Under the pieces are notes generated by a model, which worked only from the letters and a program-made list of their open reading frames with translations, ran no database searches and was not told the origin of the DNA. A stretch of DNA of 64,000 bases from Roridomyces roridus (Eukaryota; Basidiomycota; Agaricomycetes; Agaricales; Mycenaceae), in the NCBI GenBank assembly GCA_029378245.1, contig JARKIF010000002.1, positions 434,001-498,000 of the forward strand, in the 5' to 3' direction. Shown here piece by piece: positions 46,201 through 56,277 of the stretch. Position numbers and translations under genes: made by a program. Position 1 is the stretch's first letter. The number at the start of each line of letters is the position of its first letter.

Positions 46201-46533
46201 GAAACTTTGTTGCATTCCGACGCTGAAGGGACACCCATGCAAGTCTCCGTTCAGACCGGCTCTGGAAGGAGAGTTGCACCCGCCTTCATGCACTCGTGAC
46301 GAATGGCAGTCTCAACGGAGGCGTAGGTAGACCATCCGTGCTTTCTGCGTCCCCGTTTCTAACATGTATTCCAATCCCGAGCGGATTACGGAACGATTGT
46401 TTGTTAACTGTGTTTGGTTTGCGAACGAAAGCAATTATGACGAAACTACGACATGGTAAGAAAGATACAGTCCCGTACAATACATACATTATTCTTCTTG
46501 TTCTTCCATTCTACTGATATAAGTATCTCCCAT
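43292..46533. other. Right arm non-coding stretch
   Basis: Counterpart of 31017-34258. No supported gene. Identity with the left arm ends at about 45421; from there to 46533 the two arms differ by substitutions and indels. Confidence 0.35.
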
Positions 46534-47533
46534 CTAACACTGGGAGGATCTCGATTTACGAATCGGGACAGGGACGGCCCGGGGCTGCGTCTTGAACGGC
46601 GCGTCCTCAGTCCTGGTCGGCTGAAATGGTGTGCGAGTTGTGGGTGGGGTCTCCCGCGAGGCAGAACAAGGCGGAATTAGCCACGCGCCTGAAGCCGACC
46701 TGTGAGCGTAGATATAAGACCCAATGTACCCGAGTTGCACTGAACATGACACACCTCGCGGAAAGCATCAACCTCCCCCACCGTCTTGCACTCCACAAAG
46801 ATGAAGTTCGCAGTCTACTCGTATTCGAACAGTTTGGAGGCGAGCCACGTCAGTTCCTTCTCCCAGCCATTGATGGCGACGTGCACGAAGTCGATTAGGA
46901 TGGCTGTGGCGTTCCAGAAGTCCCTGCGAGGGAGCCAACAGCCATTTCCCGAGTGGTCGTTGACCAGGAACTGTTCCCCGGTCTCCTTGTATAAACGGGG
47001 GGAGAGGTTCTCCGTCTCCTCGAACAAGACGGAGAGCTTGCTCAGCTGCTCGAAGGACTCGATCAAGTAGTGAACGAGCGATGCAAAGGGAGACGCACCA
47101 CGGCTTCACCCTCCCTCGCGGCTGCGCGGAGCCCTCTAATATTGTTGCGAATTTCGGCCAGGTCGACGACATGGACTCGCATGTAACCAGCGAGTGGCTC
47201 GCCCTGAGCATCGACTCTGCGGAGGACACCCAACTGGAAACTTTCCCCAGCCTGTCGCCGTTCGGAGTTGATTAGATCGTCATCATCGTTATACTTGTGT
47301 CTCGATCCAATCGACTCACCGTGATGCCATTAGCCATTCTCCCCCGCTTTCCCTCGTGCGTGACGCAGAATGGCTTGAGATACTCTGGGATGGACGAGAA
47401 CGGACTCGGTGCCAGCCCGTTCGCGGAGGGCGCACTGGACAATTGGGCCGTCGCGGTCAATGCACGGTTGAAAATCCCCAGTTGATGTACGCACCTTCTC
47501 GTGGAGTGAAAGCCCAAGGCAAGGGCAACCCAT
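46534..47533 (-). pseudogene. GNAT-fold protein without acetyl-CoA loop, copy C, with premature stop
   Basis: Right-arm counterpart of copy A. Readable blocks are LSSAPSANGLAPSPFSSIPE, GESFQLGVLRRVDAQGEPLA, YMRVHVVDLAEIRNN, LSKLSVLFEETENLSPRLY, NGCWLPRRDFWNATAILIDF and VHVAINGWEKELTWLASKLF. After FEYE a TAG stop at about 46812-46817 replaces the Pro codon of copy A, and the reading then resumes (TANFIFVECKTVGEVDAF). The last exon has a second break after ISADQD. The CoA loop is lost in the same way as in copies A and B, so that loss preceded the duplications. Confidence 0.75.
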
Positions 47534-48358
47534 CTCGCCAGGGTGTGGAAGGAACGGTGCATCGAAAAGTCAGTGGTCGGGGCAGAGGGCAAGACGAGTG
47601 ACCCCGGAGTTCGCTTAGGTTCTAATTATACGGGATCACCGTCACTTGTGCAGCCATTTTGCGCTTTCAGATCCGCTCGCTGCCTCAAGCCCGGGGGTCT
47701 TCCAGACGCCAGGCGGGTGTCGAATCTGGCGCGGCCTCACGGAGAGAGCCTCCTCAACCACGGAGTGTTCACCGCGTCGTTTGCGAACAACGCCACCGAC
47801 CTGCCAATCTCACCGGACGCGATACAAACGCTGCTGTGGATGACGGCCTGCGAGGGAGAATCACCCAATATGAGTGGGTCCAGCGTCGATTAATCCATCC
47901 CAAGTTCCCTCCTTCTCAATCTCAGGCCAACCCTTCGACGTCGCGTCCTCGGTCTGTGCGCACCGCGATCAGTGGGGAAAGGGTCGCGATGGGTATGGGG
48001 AATACATGCATTCCAACTGGTGAGTACAGCAGTCCGCAATCTTAGCCCCAGTTTTGAGGCTCTGTTCGTGAATACCGACTCTGCGGTCAAATTTCTTCGC
48101 CATCATCCTCGCAGGTGGTCCCGCCCCGGGCGCGTTCTGGTGGTTCTGTGTGGAACACGGACTGTTGGAAGGTGCTACAGAATCATCGAAGGCGCGTGCC
48201 CCTACACTTCTGGCTTATCGCTTCAACGGAGTCTGACAAGACCATAGATGCCGGGAAAAAAATCGTATCGAGTCGCACTGTCAGGCCTCGGACGCGTCAC
48301 GCTTGTCGAGCACTGCTGCACAGAATGTCGTTACATTTTCTATGAGAACAATCGTCAG

Positions 48359-48703
48359 TCACCGCTCCTCTATCGCTTCCAAGCAGGTCGGAAATTCCGC
48401 CCAATCAGCCATTACGGGGTCAGCACCCACAGCCTTGAGCATGCCACGCATCTCCTCCTGCTGCTCTGACTCGTAGCTGCCGACATATCCCACAGTGGGA
48501 ATACCGGCTCGAACGGCGCTGAGTGTGCCGTTCTTGCTATCTTCCACCGCCACACATTCGCCGGGCTGCTTCTGTCCATCTCCTCCCCTCAGCGGAGGAG
48601 CCGGCTCGTGCCCAGGTCCACCAGAAGAGGCAACAGCGAGACTGCCCTCGTCTATCGACGAGCCACCCTTCCCAGCATCAGCTCCTTCTCGCTCCACCTG
48701 CAC
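48359..48703 (-). pseudogene. HAD phosphatase C-terminal fragment fused to upstream sequence
   Basis: The frame opens with a Gly/Glu-rich non-homologous part (MQVEREGADAGKGGSSIDEG) and then joins, at QKQPGECVAVEDSKNG, the last 80 residues of the HAD protein, ending LEAIEER. About 0.9 kb, carrying the catalytic Asp residues and the cap domain, is missing relative to 28283-28850. The fused frame is open for 114 codons, but it cannot be a phosphatase. Confidence 0.75.
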
Positions 48704-49640
48704 CTCCAGCGGAGGCGCCCTCTCCTGCTCTTCGGAGGGTCCACTGCCGCCTCATCGCCCTGACTGCAGCTCTACATCGAGTCAGCATCAAGGAACTAGA
48801 GCCACCACAGCACATACCCGCTCTCAGCCATCCGTACCCTGTGCTTCGCCTGAATCCCATCTCAATGCCTGTACGCCAATCAGAGAAGCCCAGACGGGGA
48901 TGAGTAGTAAGTACATTTCGTTCGTGGTTTCACAGCAGGCAAGATGGGATCGGGAGGGGAGGAGCTGAAATCCTTGTGGCATGGAATGGTGGCTCCATAT
49001 CTACTAGTACCGAAATGGGAACCCCACGCTGGGGTGGTCGCTCCACGACGGAAGTTCCCCATCTGCGACTACCGACCGACACAGAGCCTGCGAACGAATG
49101 GAGTCAGCATGCGCGAGGCAGCAGTAGTATGCCGCAGAATTTCTGGACAAACCTGAAGCCGCTGTTCCCGGTCCATGGCGCTCTTGGTGGGTGTGTCCTG
49201 CGGATGCGTCTTCTTGCCGCCGGATACTTATATTCAATCACGTTATCCGACCCGAGTACCCGTGGATGTCGGGGAAGACGGTCAGGACGTCTAGATTGTC
49301 CCTGGGCTTCACTGATCTCGTCTTCCTCCTCTTCCTACCAGCCCCGCTTCGCCATCCAGGCCATTGACACCGCACCCGTCGTGGAGGAGCTCTCGCTTTG
49401 ACTGCAGCGCTGCTACCCGTTCAAGCCTCTTTGCTGACGATGCCGATGTTTGTGGCGACTGGTAGAGGCGCCAGGTTGGTCTGGATTCCTATGTCGACGT
49501 GCAAAGGACGAGGGGCAGCCATCACGAGTATGCTGATGTAAGCAGCGAGCCTTTCTCGCTCATTGGACGACGAGGAGGCATGTCGAGGGGAGTACCAGGG
49601 ATGGGAACTGGGATGATTCGAGGCGAAGGCTTTTTTCAAT
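48704..49640 (-). pseudogene. Right-arm relic of the decayed Pro/Glu-rich gene
   Basis: Contains the counterparts of 26810-27900: RPLHVDIGIQTNLAPLPVA near 49510-49440 and a RRPDRLPRHP stretch near 49290-49260. Frames are short and shifted. The part 49520-49640 has no match in the left arm. Confidence 0.35.
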
Positions 49641-50070
49641 CAGGAGGAAGACCGATCGGCGATAATGTCCAGTACGCAGGGGACTTGAAAGAGCGGGTTG
49701 GCGTTGGCTGGCTCAGGGCTGGTGTCGTCGTGTCGATGTCGATGTCGAGACCCGTAGACTAGCTTGAGGTCGTCTGGTATTACAATGCAGAAAACAAGTC
49801 TCGCTGGCGCTGGGTGTCGAGAGAGAGACGAGGGTAAGCAGGACAAGTTGATGGTAAGAGAAGACCCGTTGGCAGCCGTTGCGGCCAAATCGGGATGGAC
49901 AAAGGCTCTCTCTCTCTTCACCACCACATGCCCTGCTGATTGCCCTGGAATAACACAGGGAAGCTTCCATATTCTCCGACCCGTCGTACGAGTGAGACTT
50001 GATACAGACTACCGCTCTCACGACTCGAAGCTGTCCGGACCAACAACCTGCTCCACAGCAAACTTCCGTC
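49641..50070. promoter_or_regulatory. Upstream region of the acyl-CoA dehydrogenase gene
   Basis: No supported gene. A CT-rich tract at about 49905-49930 (CTCTCTCTCTTCACC) precedes the start codon, as is common in fungal promoters. No canonical TATA box is seen. Confidence 0.3.
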
Positions 50071-51384
50071 ATGTCCTTTCCAACGCTCGCACGATCATTG
50101 CTGTCGGTGTGCCGGACAGCCCAAGCCTCCGCCAGACTCGCTCGCAAGAATGGCTTCTCGACATCTGCCCCCAAGCAGCTGATGAGCACGGTCGGCTTCA
50201 CGGACAACCAGCTAACGGTGCGCCAAGCCGTATCGACCGTGTGCGCTCAATTCCCCAACACATACTGGCAAGAACGAGACCAGACCGAGGAGGATCCGAA
50301 GGAGTTTCATGCAGCGCTGGCGAAGGATGGCTGGTTGGGCATCGCGCTGCCCGAGTCCCTTGGTGGAGCCGGATTGGGCATCTCCGAGGCCACGATGATG
50401 ATGCAGACGATCGCAGAGTCTGGTGCGGGGATGCAAGGCGCACAGTCGATCCACGCCAACGTCTATGCGACCCAGCCGCTAGCCAAATTCGGCACGAAGC
50501 AGCAGCTCGAGAGCAACATCCCCAATATCATCTCGGGAAAGTGGCGTGTCTGCTTTGGCGTGACGGAGCCCAACGCGGGGCTCGACACGTTGCGGCTCTC
50601 GACGACGGCGAAGAAGCTTTCGGATGGGTCGTACTCGGTGACGGGGCAGAAGATTTGGATTACGTGTGCGCAGGTGGCCTCCAAGATGATACTGCTCGCA
50701 CGGACGACGCCTCTCGAGGAGGTGAAGAAGCCGAGCGAGGGTCTCTCGATATTCTGCATCGACCTCGATCGCTCACAGCCGGGCCTCACTATGCGGAGGA
50801 TCAAGAAGATGGGAGGGCGCGGCGTCGACGCCAACGAGGTGTTTTTCGACAACTATCACATCCCCGCGGACTCACGGATCGGGGAGGAGGGTAAGGGCTT
50901 CAAGATCATTCTACATGGTATGAATGCCGAGCGGTGTCTACTGGCTGGCGAGGCGCTGGGATTGGGCTACGCGGCACTGGCCAAGGCGACCGAGTATGCA
51001 CGCACGCGGGTTGTGTTCCAGCGCCCTATAGGACAGAACCAGGCTATCGCCCACCCATTAGCTGACGCCTACATGAAGCTCGAAGGCGCCAAGCTCGCGA
51101 CCTACCACGCAGCGAGGCTATACGACGACAGCAGGACGAACGAATCGATTCGTCCAGATGCTGTCGGGGTGGCTGCCAATTCAGCCAAGTATATGGCTGC
51201 GGAGGCGGCGTTTGTGGCTTGTGAGCGCGCGGTGTTGACTCATGGGGGCATGGGCTACGCGGTTGAGTATGATGTGGAGCGGTGGTTCCGCGAGTGCCTC
51301 GTCCCCCGTATTGCGCCCGTCAGTCGCGAGATGATTCTCAATTATATTAGCGAGAAGGTTCTCGAGCTGCCTCGCAGCTATTGA
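50071..51384 (+). CDS. Mitochondrial acyl-CoA dehydrogenase
   Basis: An FAD-dependent enzyme introducing the 2,3 double bond in acyl-CoA. The 437-residue protein is encoded without introns, unlike most genes here. The N-terminus MSFPTLARSLLSVCRTAQAS with RLARKNGFST is a mitochondrial presequence. The N-terminal helical domain holds LGIALPESLGGAGLGISEA; the middle domain has CFGVTEPNAGLDT and GQKIWITCAQVASKMILLAR; the C-terminal domain has EGKGFKIILHGMNAER, RVVFQRPIGQNQAIAHPLAD and GGMGYAVEYDVERWFRE. Glu399 in AVEYD is at the position of the catalytic base of medium-chain enzymes. The end, MILNYISEKVLELPRSY, is that of a fungal/bacterial subgroup not equal to the classical chain-length classes. 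I chose ATG 50071; upstream in-frame sequence begins at a non-ATG codon. Substrate chain not predictable. Confidence 0.92.
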   Translation: MSFPTLARSLLSVCRTAQASARLARKNGFSTSAPKQLMSTVGFTDNQLTVRQAVSTVCAQFPNTYWQERDQTEEDPKEFHAALAKDGWLGIALPESLGGAGLGISEATMMMQTIAESGAGMQGAQSIHANVYATQPLAKFGTKQQLESNIPNIISGKWRVCFGVTEPNAGLDTLRLSTTAKKLSDGSYSVTGQKIWITCAQVASKMILLARTTPLEEVKKPSEGLSIFCIDLDRSQPGLTMRRIKKMGGRGVDANEVFFDNYHIPADSRIGEEGKGFKIILHGMNAERCLLAGEALGLGYAALAKATEYARTRVVFQRPIGQNQAIAHPLADAYMKLEGAKLATYHAARLYDDSRTNESIRPDAVGVAANSAKYMAAEAAFVACERAVLTHGGMGYAVEYDVERWFRECLVPRIAPVSREMILNYISEKVLELPRSY

Positions 51385-51556
51385 CGCCTGTAGGAGAAGT
51401 TTCAATTGTATTTTTATGCGTGTTCCGTGCAAACTGAAGAAACGGTTTGAGAGGATGTCGCGAAGTCTAAAGAAAACATAATTCGAAGGAGGACCAAGAA
51501 CTGTCAATAAAACAGCGTCAAGAAGTACATTGTGTTAGTTCAATCGAATATAGTCA

Positions 51557-53865
51557 CTTACTAAGAACGAAGAACGAGTCCTCTTCCAGCTTGACTGCAA
51601 AATTTTCTCTTTGGTGCACATGCACGCACTCCGTTCTTTCCATTCTCCTCTCCATCCTCTGGCAACGTTTACGGTAAGAGTGGCCTTCCGCGGGGTAGCT
51701 CAGGTCACGAGTGTGCTGATCCCGAACTCCGATTTCGGATGCTGCGAAAGCCCGCATTGGGCTCCAAGTAAGACACCCTACGAGAGAGATGTAAAGTCAA
51801 TGCGGTAAGGGCTATAAGGCAGGTAAATTGGTGCAGGCGGTCAAGGAGGGAAACCTCTACAGTCGCGTCACCTTATTCGTGAGTGAGTCTCGGATACAGT
51901 AAGTGTACGTACGGAGCTCACCTATCGAATGCCCAAGTGCTGCAATCGGGATAAAACTTTGAGAACATCATCTACCAAAAGGACGGTTGTTGGGCCAATG
52001 ATATCCGCCTCTCGAACGATAGTCAAAACTTTGACAGTCGACGCGAAGCGGCTCAACGAGGAAAAATCGAGAACCGAGCGATCCTGGTGAATCTGGATAC
52101 GCTCGAGCGGCCTGGCAGAGTTGGCTTCGGAGACGCGGCGCGTCAATTGCGATCAGGTTGGAAAATTGACGATCGCCGAAGGTATAGGACACCGTGGACG
52201 GCAGAGAGAGGACTCGTAAGTATATGCGTTTGTTGAGCGAAAAAGACGGTACAAGCCATGCTGAAATACGTATTGAACAAGTGTTCGAGCTGGAAGGGTC
52301 CCTCCAGCATGCATTCCTGAATAAGTATTTGTCACGGGCGTAGAACCCGGGACGTGGTGCACAGCCAGGCGCTTGAAGTTAGCACAACGGGTGAAGGCAT
52401 ACGCGTCACTGCCAAGCACCACGACTTGACGAGTCGCATATCCACTGTGGTTGTCAAACCCCCTGGAATTCAGGTACTCGCATCCTGACTTTCAGCATTC
52501 AGTCTCTTTTGACCTGAAATTGGTTTCAGGTACTTGGGATTTCAGGGAGTTTTTTCAGGTATCTCTCGGGGTTGAGTTGGACATCGTGAAAGTCAGCATT
52601 TTTCAACGTGAATTGTACGGGGAAATTTTTGAGAGATGGTATGCAAAGTCATTTATTCTTTCCCACCCCTACTTAATGAAGGTACGGTTGAAGGTGGTAA
52701 TCCATATGTAGTGCTCAGCAGTGAGTCGACAATGACCGGTTGGTTGGTGGACACTGGAGTCCTCTGCACGTGCCGCCGATGCCGGTTCCGAATTGAATTG
52801 TGGAGCTGGTGACGTCAGGCTTGCTCATCCTCTCACTCTCCACCCACCACCACCGTCCACCATCTCCTCCGTCCCGCCTCGCTTTCTCCCCATCCTGCCA
52901 ACCCGGCCAACCTTACTCTCTCTGGTGTTGTACATCTTCTCTCGCTCTTGGGTACCCAACCCGGCTCGGGCTGTGCGTTCTCATACGCTCCACTCGCTCC
53001 ATCGCTTAGCGCTCCACAGCCAATATAAAGCTCCCTTGGGATGCTCGACGCCCCCAAACTTCCCCCATGCCCTGCTGCCCGCTTGACCCCTCGACGAGAC
53101 TGATTAGGTGCGTTCTCGGACACATCTTGACTGCCCAACACTCACCTTGGACCGTATAGCCTGCATACGGACCAGTCCTCCCATGGCCAGTCCCATTGTC
53201 CGGCTACACCAGATGACTCGCTACCAGCTGGGCTGTGAATAATCTTTGGGTGTGTCACGCGCCGTATCGTTCATTCATCTCACTGACTTCTTTTGGCAGT
53301 CCTGTTCAATTAGTGGATGCTGTTCGTCGTGGTGAGTTGTCCACTCCCCGCGCGGACTGACCTCCTTGCTAGAAGCACGGGTTGATGACCGACGAGGAAC
53401 TGAACGGTGCCCAGTAGTAGACAGCCATGTATTTCCATATCAATCATACAGAATTTCACTACCTTTTTGTGTGTTATTCCCCCCTGCCCAATACCTGAAG
53501 ATGTGGCGTATTCAGCTTGATATTGACCGGAAGTCAGGTCAAAACACCCTGAATCCGACCCCTGGAATGTTTCCTTTAATACCTGAAAACCGGCACCCTG
53601 AAATTTGAAATGTTCTACTGGAATCCAGGTAGTTATCTACCTGAAATCCAGGTCTCCGGCATACTGAAATCACTACCTGGAATCCAGGTTGTTGGCAGAC
53701 CACAGTGTATCGCAATCCCGCAAATCCAGTGTCCACACTGCGATATGGCATCTTCCGTTGGGCCTGGTCTCGGAAAGAATGGGAGATTCTACAGAGCGGA
53801 GCTAGGCTCGTGTTGACGTGGTCGCATATAATGGAGCATATTTCGGGTGGAAGCAAGGACGCCAT
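51557..53865 (-). pseudogene. F-box protein gene, copy 1, split by a mobile element
   Basis: The start, MASLLPPEICSIICDHVNTS at 53865, is the F-box-like N-terminus of the two intact paralogs at 59220-60399 and 60628-61804. After RDQAQRKMPYRSVD and a frameshift it is cut by the element at 52443-53707. Beyond it come ANFKRLAVHHVPGSTP near 52390, RRVSEANSARPLERIQIHQD near 52120 and VLKVLSRLQHLGI near 51930, in several frames, then a much decayed last exon to about 51557 (a string reading GAACGAGTCCTCTTCCAGCT is shared with the paralogs). Confidence 0.8.
52443..53707. mobile_element. Non-autonomous element with subterminal CAGGTA repeats
   Basis: The insert of 1265 bp has ends CACTGTGG and CCACAGTG in inverted orientation, with imperfect similarity over about 35 bp, flanked by TATC on each side (52439-52442 and 53708-53711); excision of the insert and one TATC restores the sequence of the F-box paralogs. 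A TA duplication with a slightly different end is equally possible. Both ends carry many copies of CCTGAAATCCAGGTA-like motifs in both directions. The middle holds a CT-rich, promoter-like stretch with CCAATATAAAG at 53020-53030 but no transposase. Confidence 0.75.
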
Positions 53866-53953
53866 GGTGGTCGAGTCGGAGATGGAGCGATGGGCAAGTG
53901 ATTTGATCGTGATGCGTGCATCTCGGCAAAACGGCTCTTGTTCCTGCACCACC

Positions 53954-54964
53954 ATGTCGACCAATTATTTCGACTCAGTGCCACCTGAGTTGATTTTTCT
54001 ACTCTCTACATCCCTTTCAAACGCCTCCCTCAACTCTTTCATCTCGACTTGTCATCGTTTCCACGAGATACTCCAGCCGGAGCTGGAATCGCGCCTTACC
54101 CCAGCTCTCGCCAAAGCACTACTGCACTGGGCAGCAGCAGCCAAGCCCCACATCGTCGCAAAACTTCTCGCCCCTCCTCACTCCGTCTGTGCAGACCACA
54201 GACAGTCCAATTCCCAGCTCTTCGGCCCTCCAACCCCGCTCCACCTCGCCGTACGAGCAAGGAACCTCGAATCTGCTGCACTGCTCCTCGAGGCTGGTGC
54301 TGATCCCAGACAGGAATTGGAGTTGACTTGTGGGGAATCCCGTCAGCCACTGCATTTAGCTGCTCTAAGGAGCGACTTGGATATGATCGAGCTTTTGCTT
54401 GACCACGGTGCCCCAATCGACTCCCTATCGCGCCCCGGTGGTTCCGCAACGACTGTGCTTCACCATTTCTGTACCACCGGGTCCCTCGAAACAGTCGAGC
54501 TCCTCCTGTCGCGAGGCGCCGATCTGTCAGTAGCCGGCAACCGGGGCCCCGCACTCGGCTTCGTTGTCCATGCCGATCACCTCCCAGTTGTCAAGTACCT
54601 CCTGCGGAATGGCGCGGACGCCTCAGTTACAGTTCCGCTTTCCGTTCTTCTCGACTTTCCCCCACGATCTGCGAACCTCCTCTACGTCGCCATGGGTATT
54701 CCGAAGCCGGAAATCGCTTTCATGAGACGGCAGGCGGGGTTGGAGATGCAACGATGGGAGGGTTTGCCGCTGGATGAGAGGCGAAAACAGATTATGGCGC
54801 ACTTGCTGGCACATGGTTGCAGCAAGGAAGACACCATGGGAACGATTACGATGCATCTTACTGCCCTGGCGAGCGGAGCTGGGTACGGCGAGGAGGAGTT
54901 CCTTCAAATCGTCCGGGAGATGATCAAACAAGCGGAGGATGCGATTCCGACTCTGGTTTTGTGA
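53954..54964 (+). CDS. F-box/ankyrin-repeat protein
   Basis: The N-terminus MSTNYFDSVPPELIFLLSTS with SLNSFISTCHRFHEIL is an F-box-like motif (residues 1-40), expected to bind SKP1 in an SCF ubiquitin ligase. Ankyrin repeats follow: TPLHLAVRARNLESAALLLE, AGADP; QPLHLAALRSDLDMIELLLD, HGAPIDS; TVLHHFCTTGSLETVELLLS, RGADLS; and a weaker one, HADHLPVVKYLLRNGADASV. The C-terminal 90 residues are helical, with MAHLLAHGCSKEDTM like another degenerate repeat. It has 336 residues in one exon. The start ATG lies 89 bp from the divergent start of F-box copy 1, so the two share a promoter. A frame continues upstream to 53705, but it is the complement of the F-box gene. Degenerate copies lie at 57985 and 58289. 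Confidence 0.85.
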   Translation: MSTNYFDSVPPELIFLLSTSLSNASLNSFISTCHRFHEILQPELESRLTPALAKALLHWAAAAKPHIVAKLLAPPHSVCADHRQSNSQLFGPPTPLHLAVRARNLESAALLLEAGADPRQELELTCGESRQPLHLAALRSDLDMIELLLDHGAPIDSLSRPGGSATTVLHHFCTTGSLETVELLLSRGADLSVAGNRGPALGFVVHADHLPVVKYLLRNGADASVTVPLSVLLDFPPRSANLLYVAMGIPKPEIAFMRRQAGLEMQRWEGLPLDERRKQIMAHLLAHGCSKEDTMGTITMHLTALASGAGYGEEEFLQIVREMIKQAEDAIPTLVL

Positions 54965-55108
54965 TTTTCGTTGGGTCCTTTAGCTATGTTCTCTTCTATT
55001 TTCTTTGGAGCGTTGTGCCCGGACTTGTGTGAATCGACACTAATTGAATTCTTTTGTTGTTGAGACATCAACATAGGAGCTACAATTCAGTTTCTCCTTC
55101 ACCCCCCC

Positions 55109-55994
55109 ATGTCGACAATGCCTGAACTGCGCGAATTCGTTGTATCTCAAACTGTGGACACAGATGCAATACACCTCCGGGCCAGAATGAATACGGAGTT
55201 TGATGCACGCCAGGTAGAGTGGTCAAGTCCCTCGAGGTCTTTCCATTCACGCTCCTCTCACTCAGACAGGCAAAGTCGATATCGAATACGCTCGTCCTGG
55301 TATCACCATCCCCATCAAGATTGGATACATCTCTCTCGATGTGATTGATTTCACCCAGGCGCGCGTTCAGGGTTTCTTCGACTGTCTGGATGGACATTCT
55401 CAGGTGCGCCCTTGTATATTATTCGCCCTCATTCTCCTTGATTGTAACAAATAAATAAGGAACTCGGCCAACTTGCCTTGTATTTCGACTCTTTCGGCTA
55501 TCTTCGTCCTAACAACGGATGTTGGAACCCGGCCGATTTTCAGGGCGAACGATCCCTCATTTATATCCCGGAATTCGTGGTCGAGGAGGCGTGGAGGGGG
55601 AAGGGCGTCGGACGAGCCATTTTCCCGAAGCTTTTCGAACTGCCTCAGTTGGACGGTGCTGGATTCATCTTCGCTTGGCCGACCGTGTTGGGCCACCTTG
55701 AGCCCCGTGTCAATGGGAACTACAATCAGCAGGCTTGGGAGGCGAAACGTGACCGGATTGTTGAGTTTTTCGGAAAGGCGAGTATCAGTTGTGAAAACTG
55801 CTTGGTTATTGACTGACTGATCAAGCTTCCAGGCTGGATTTCGCCGTCTCGCCAACTCTACCTTTTTCTGCTTGGCAAAGGACGGCGGACACACATCCCA
55901 CTCCATTCTAATCGATGGAGAGGCACCGTACCAACAGCTTCCTCCGCCCATCACCGAGGAGGAGTTCAGGCGCCAATCCTGGGCGCACATTTAG
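55109..55994 (+). CDS. GNAT-type N-acetyltransferase
   Basis: A Gcn5-related acetyltransferase-fold protein of about 230 residues. Exons: MSTMPELREFVVSQTVDTDA... / TGKVDIEYARPGITIPIKIG, YISLDVIDFTQARVQGFFDC / ELGQLALYFDSFGYLRPNNG, CWNPADFQGERSLIYIPEFV, VEEAWRGKGVGRAIFPKLFE / AGFRRLANSTFFCLAKDGGH..., ending EEEFRRQSWAHI. RGKGVG fits motif A (R/Q-x-x-G-x-G/A), which holds the acetyl-CoA pyrophosphate. The last intron starts with GC (AAG/GCGAGT), a GC-AG intron; retaining it gives a stop soon after. It lies downstream of the F-box/ankyrin gene and convergent with the ferritin-like gene. Copies A, B and C in inverted repeat 2 and the fragments at 58700 and 62373 are relatives. Substrate unknown. 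Confidence 0.8.
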
Positions 55995-56277
55995 CGATTT
56001 TGATGTCACACCGTCGAATAGGTTCTCCAATAAAAACGAATTTTGTAGCAAATGAAAAGTGGCGGTAGTCCAAGGCGGAACTCGATTCAATTTCCAAAAC
56101 AAGGAAAAGCAAGGGCAATTCAACACTTTGGGAGCTCGCGCCGATTGAACAGACTGCGGCCAGGACGCTTCTGAATTTGTTCAGTCGAATTTAGCGCTCA
56201 GTCCCCAATGCATTTTTGAACAGTACAACAATTTTTATTGGTACACCTACAATTACATATACAGACTCGACTAGGGC

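Larger units (their letters stand above)
40569..49515 (-). repeat. Right arm of inverted repeat 2
   Basis: Reverse-complement partner of 26810-36981. The inner part, 40569-45421, matches the left arm without indels; the outer part is diverged, with one gap of about 350 bp opposite 31028-31378 and one of about 0.9 kb that removes most of the HAD gene. The inner border cuts into a copy of the ARWLASSLKLSLNE exon. Confidence 0.9.

Noticed and set aside
49764..50894. Open frame of 376 codons on the plus strand
   Set aside because: It overlaps the acyl-CoA dehydrogenase in another frame, is Arg/Asp-rich and shows no motif; the dehydrogenase explains the region.
51690..51720. tRNA-like string GGGGTAGCTCAGGT
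   Set aside because: No acceptor or anticodon stem can be folded around it, and the same place in the F-box paralogs shows it is a mutated last exon.
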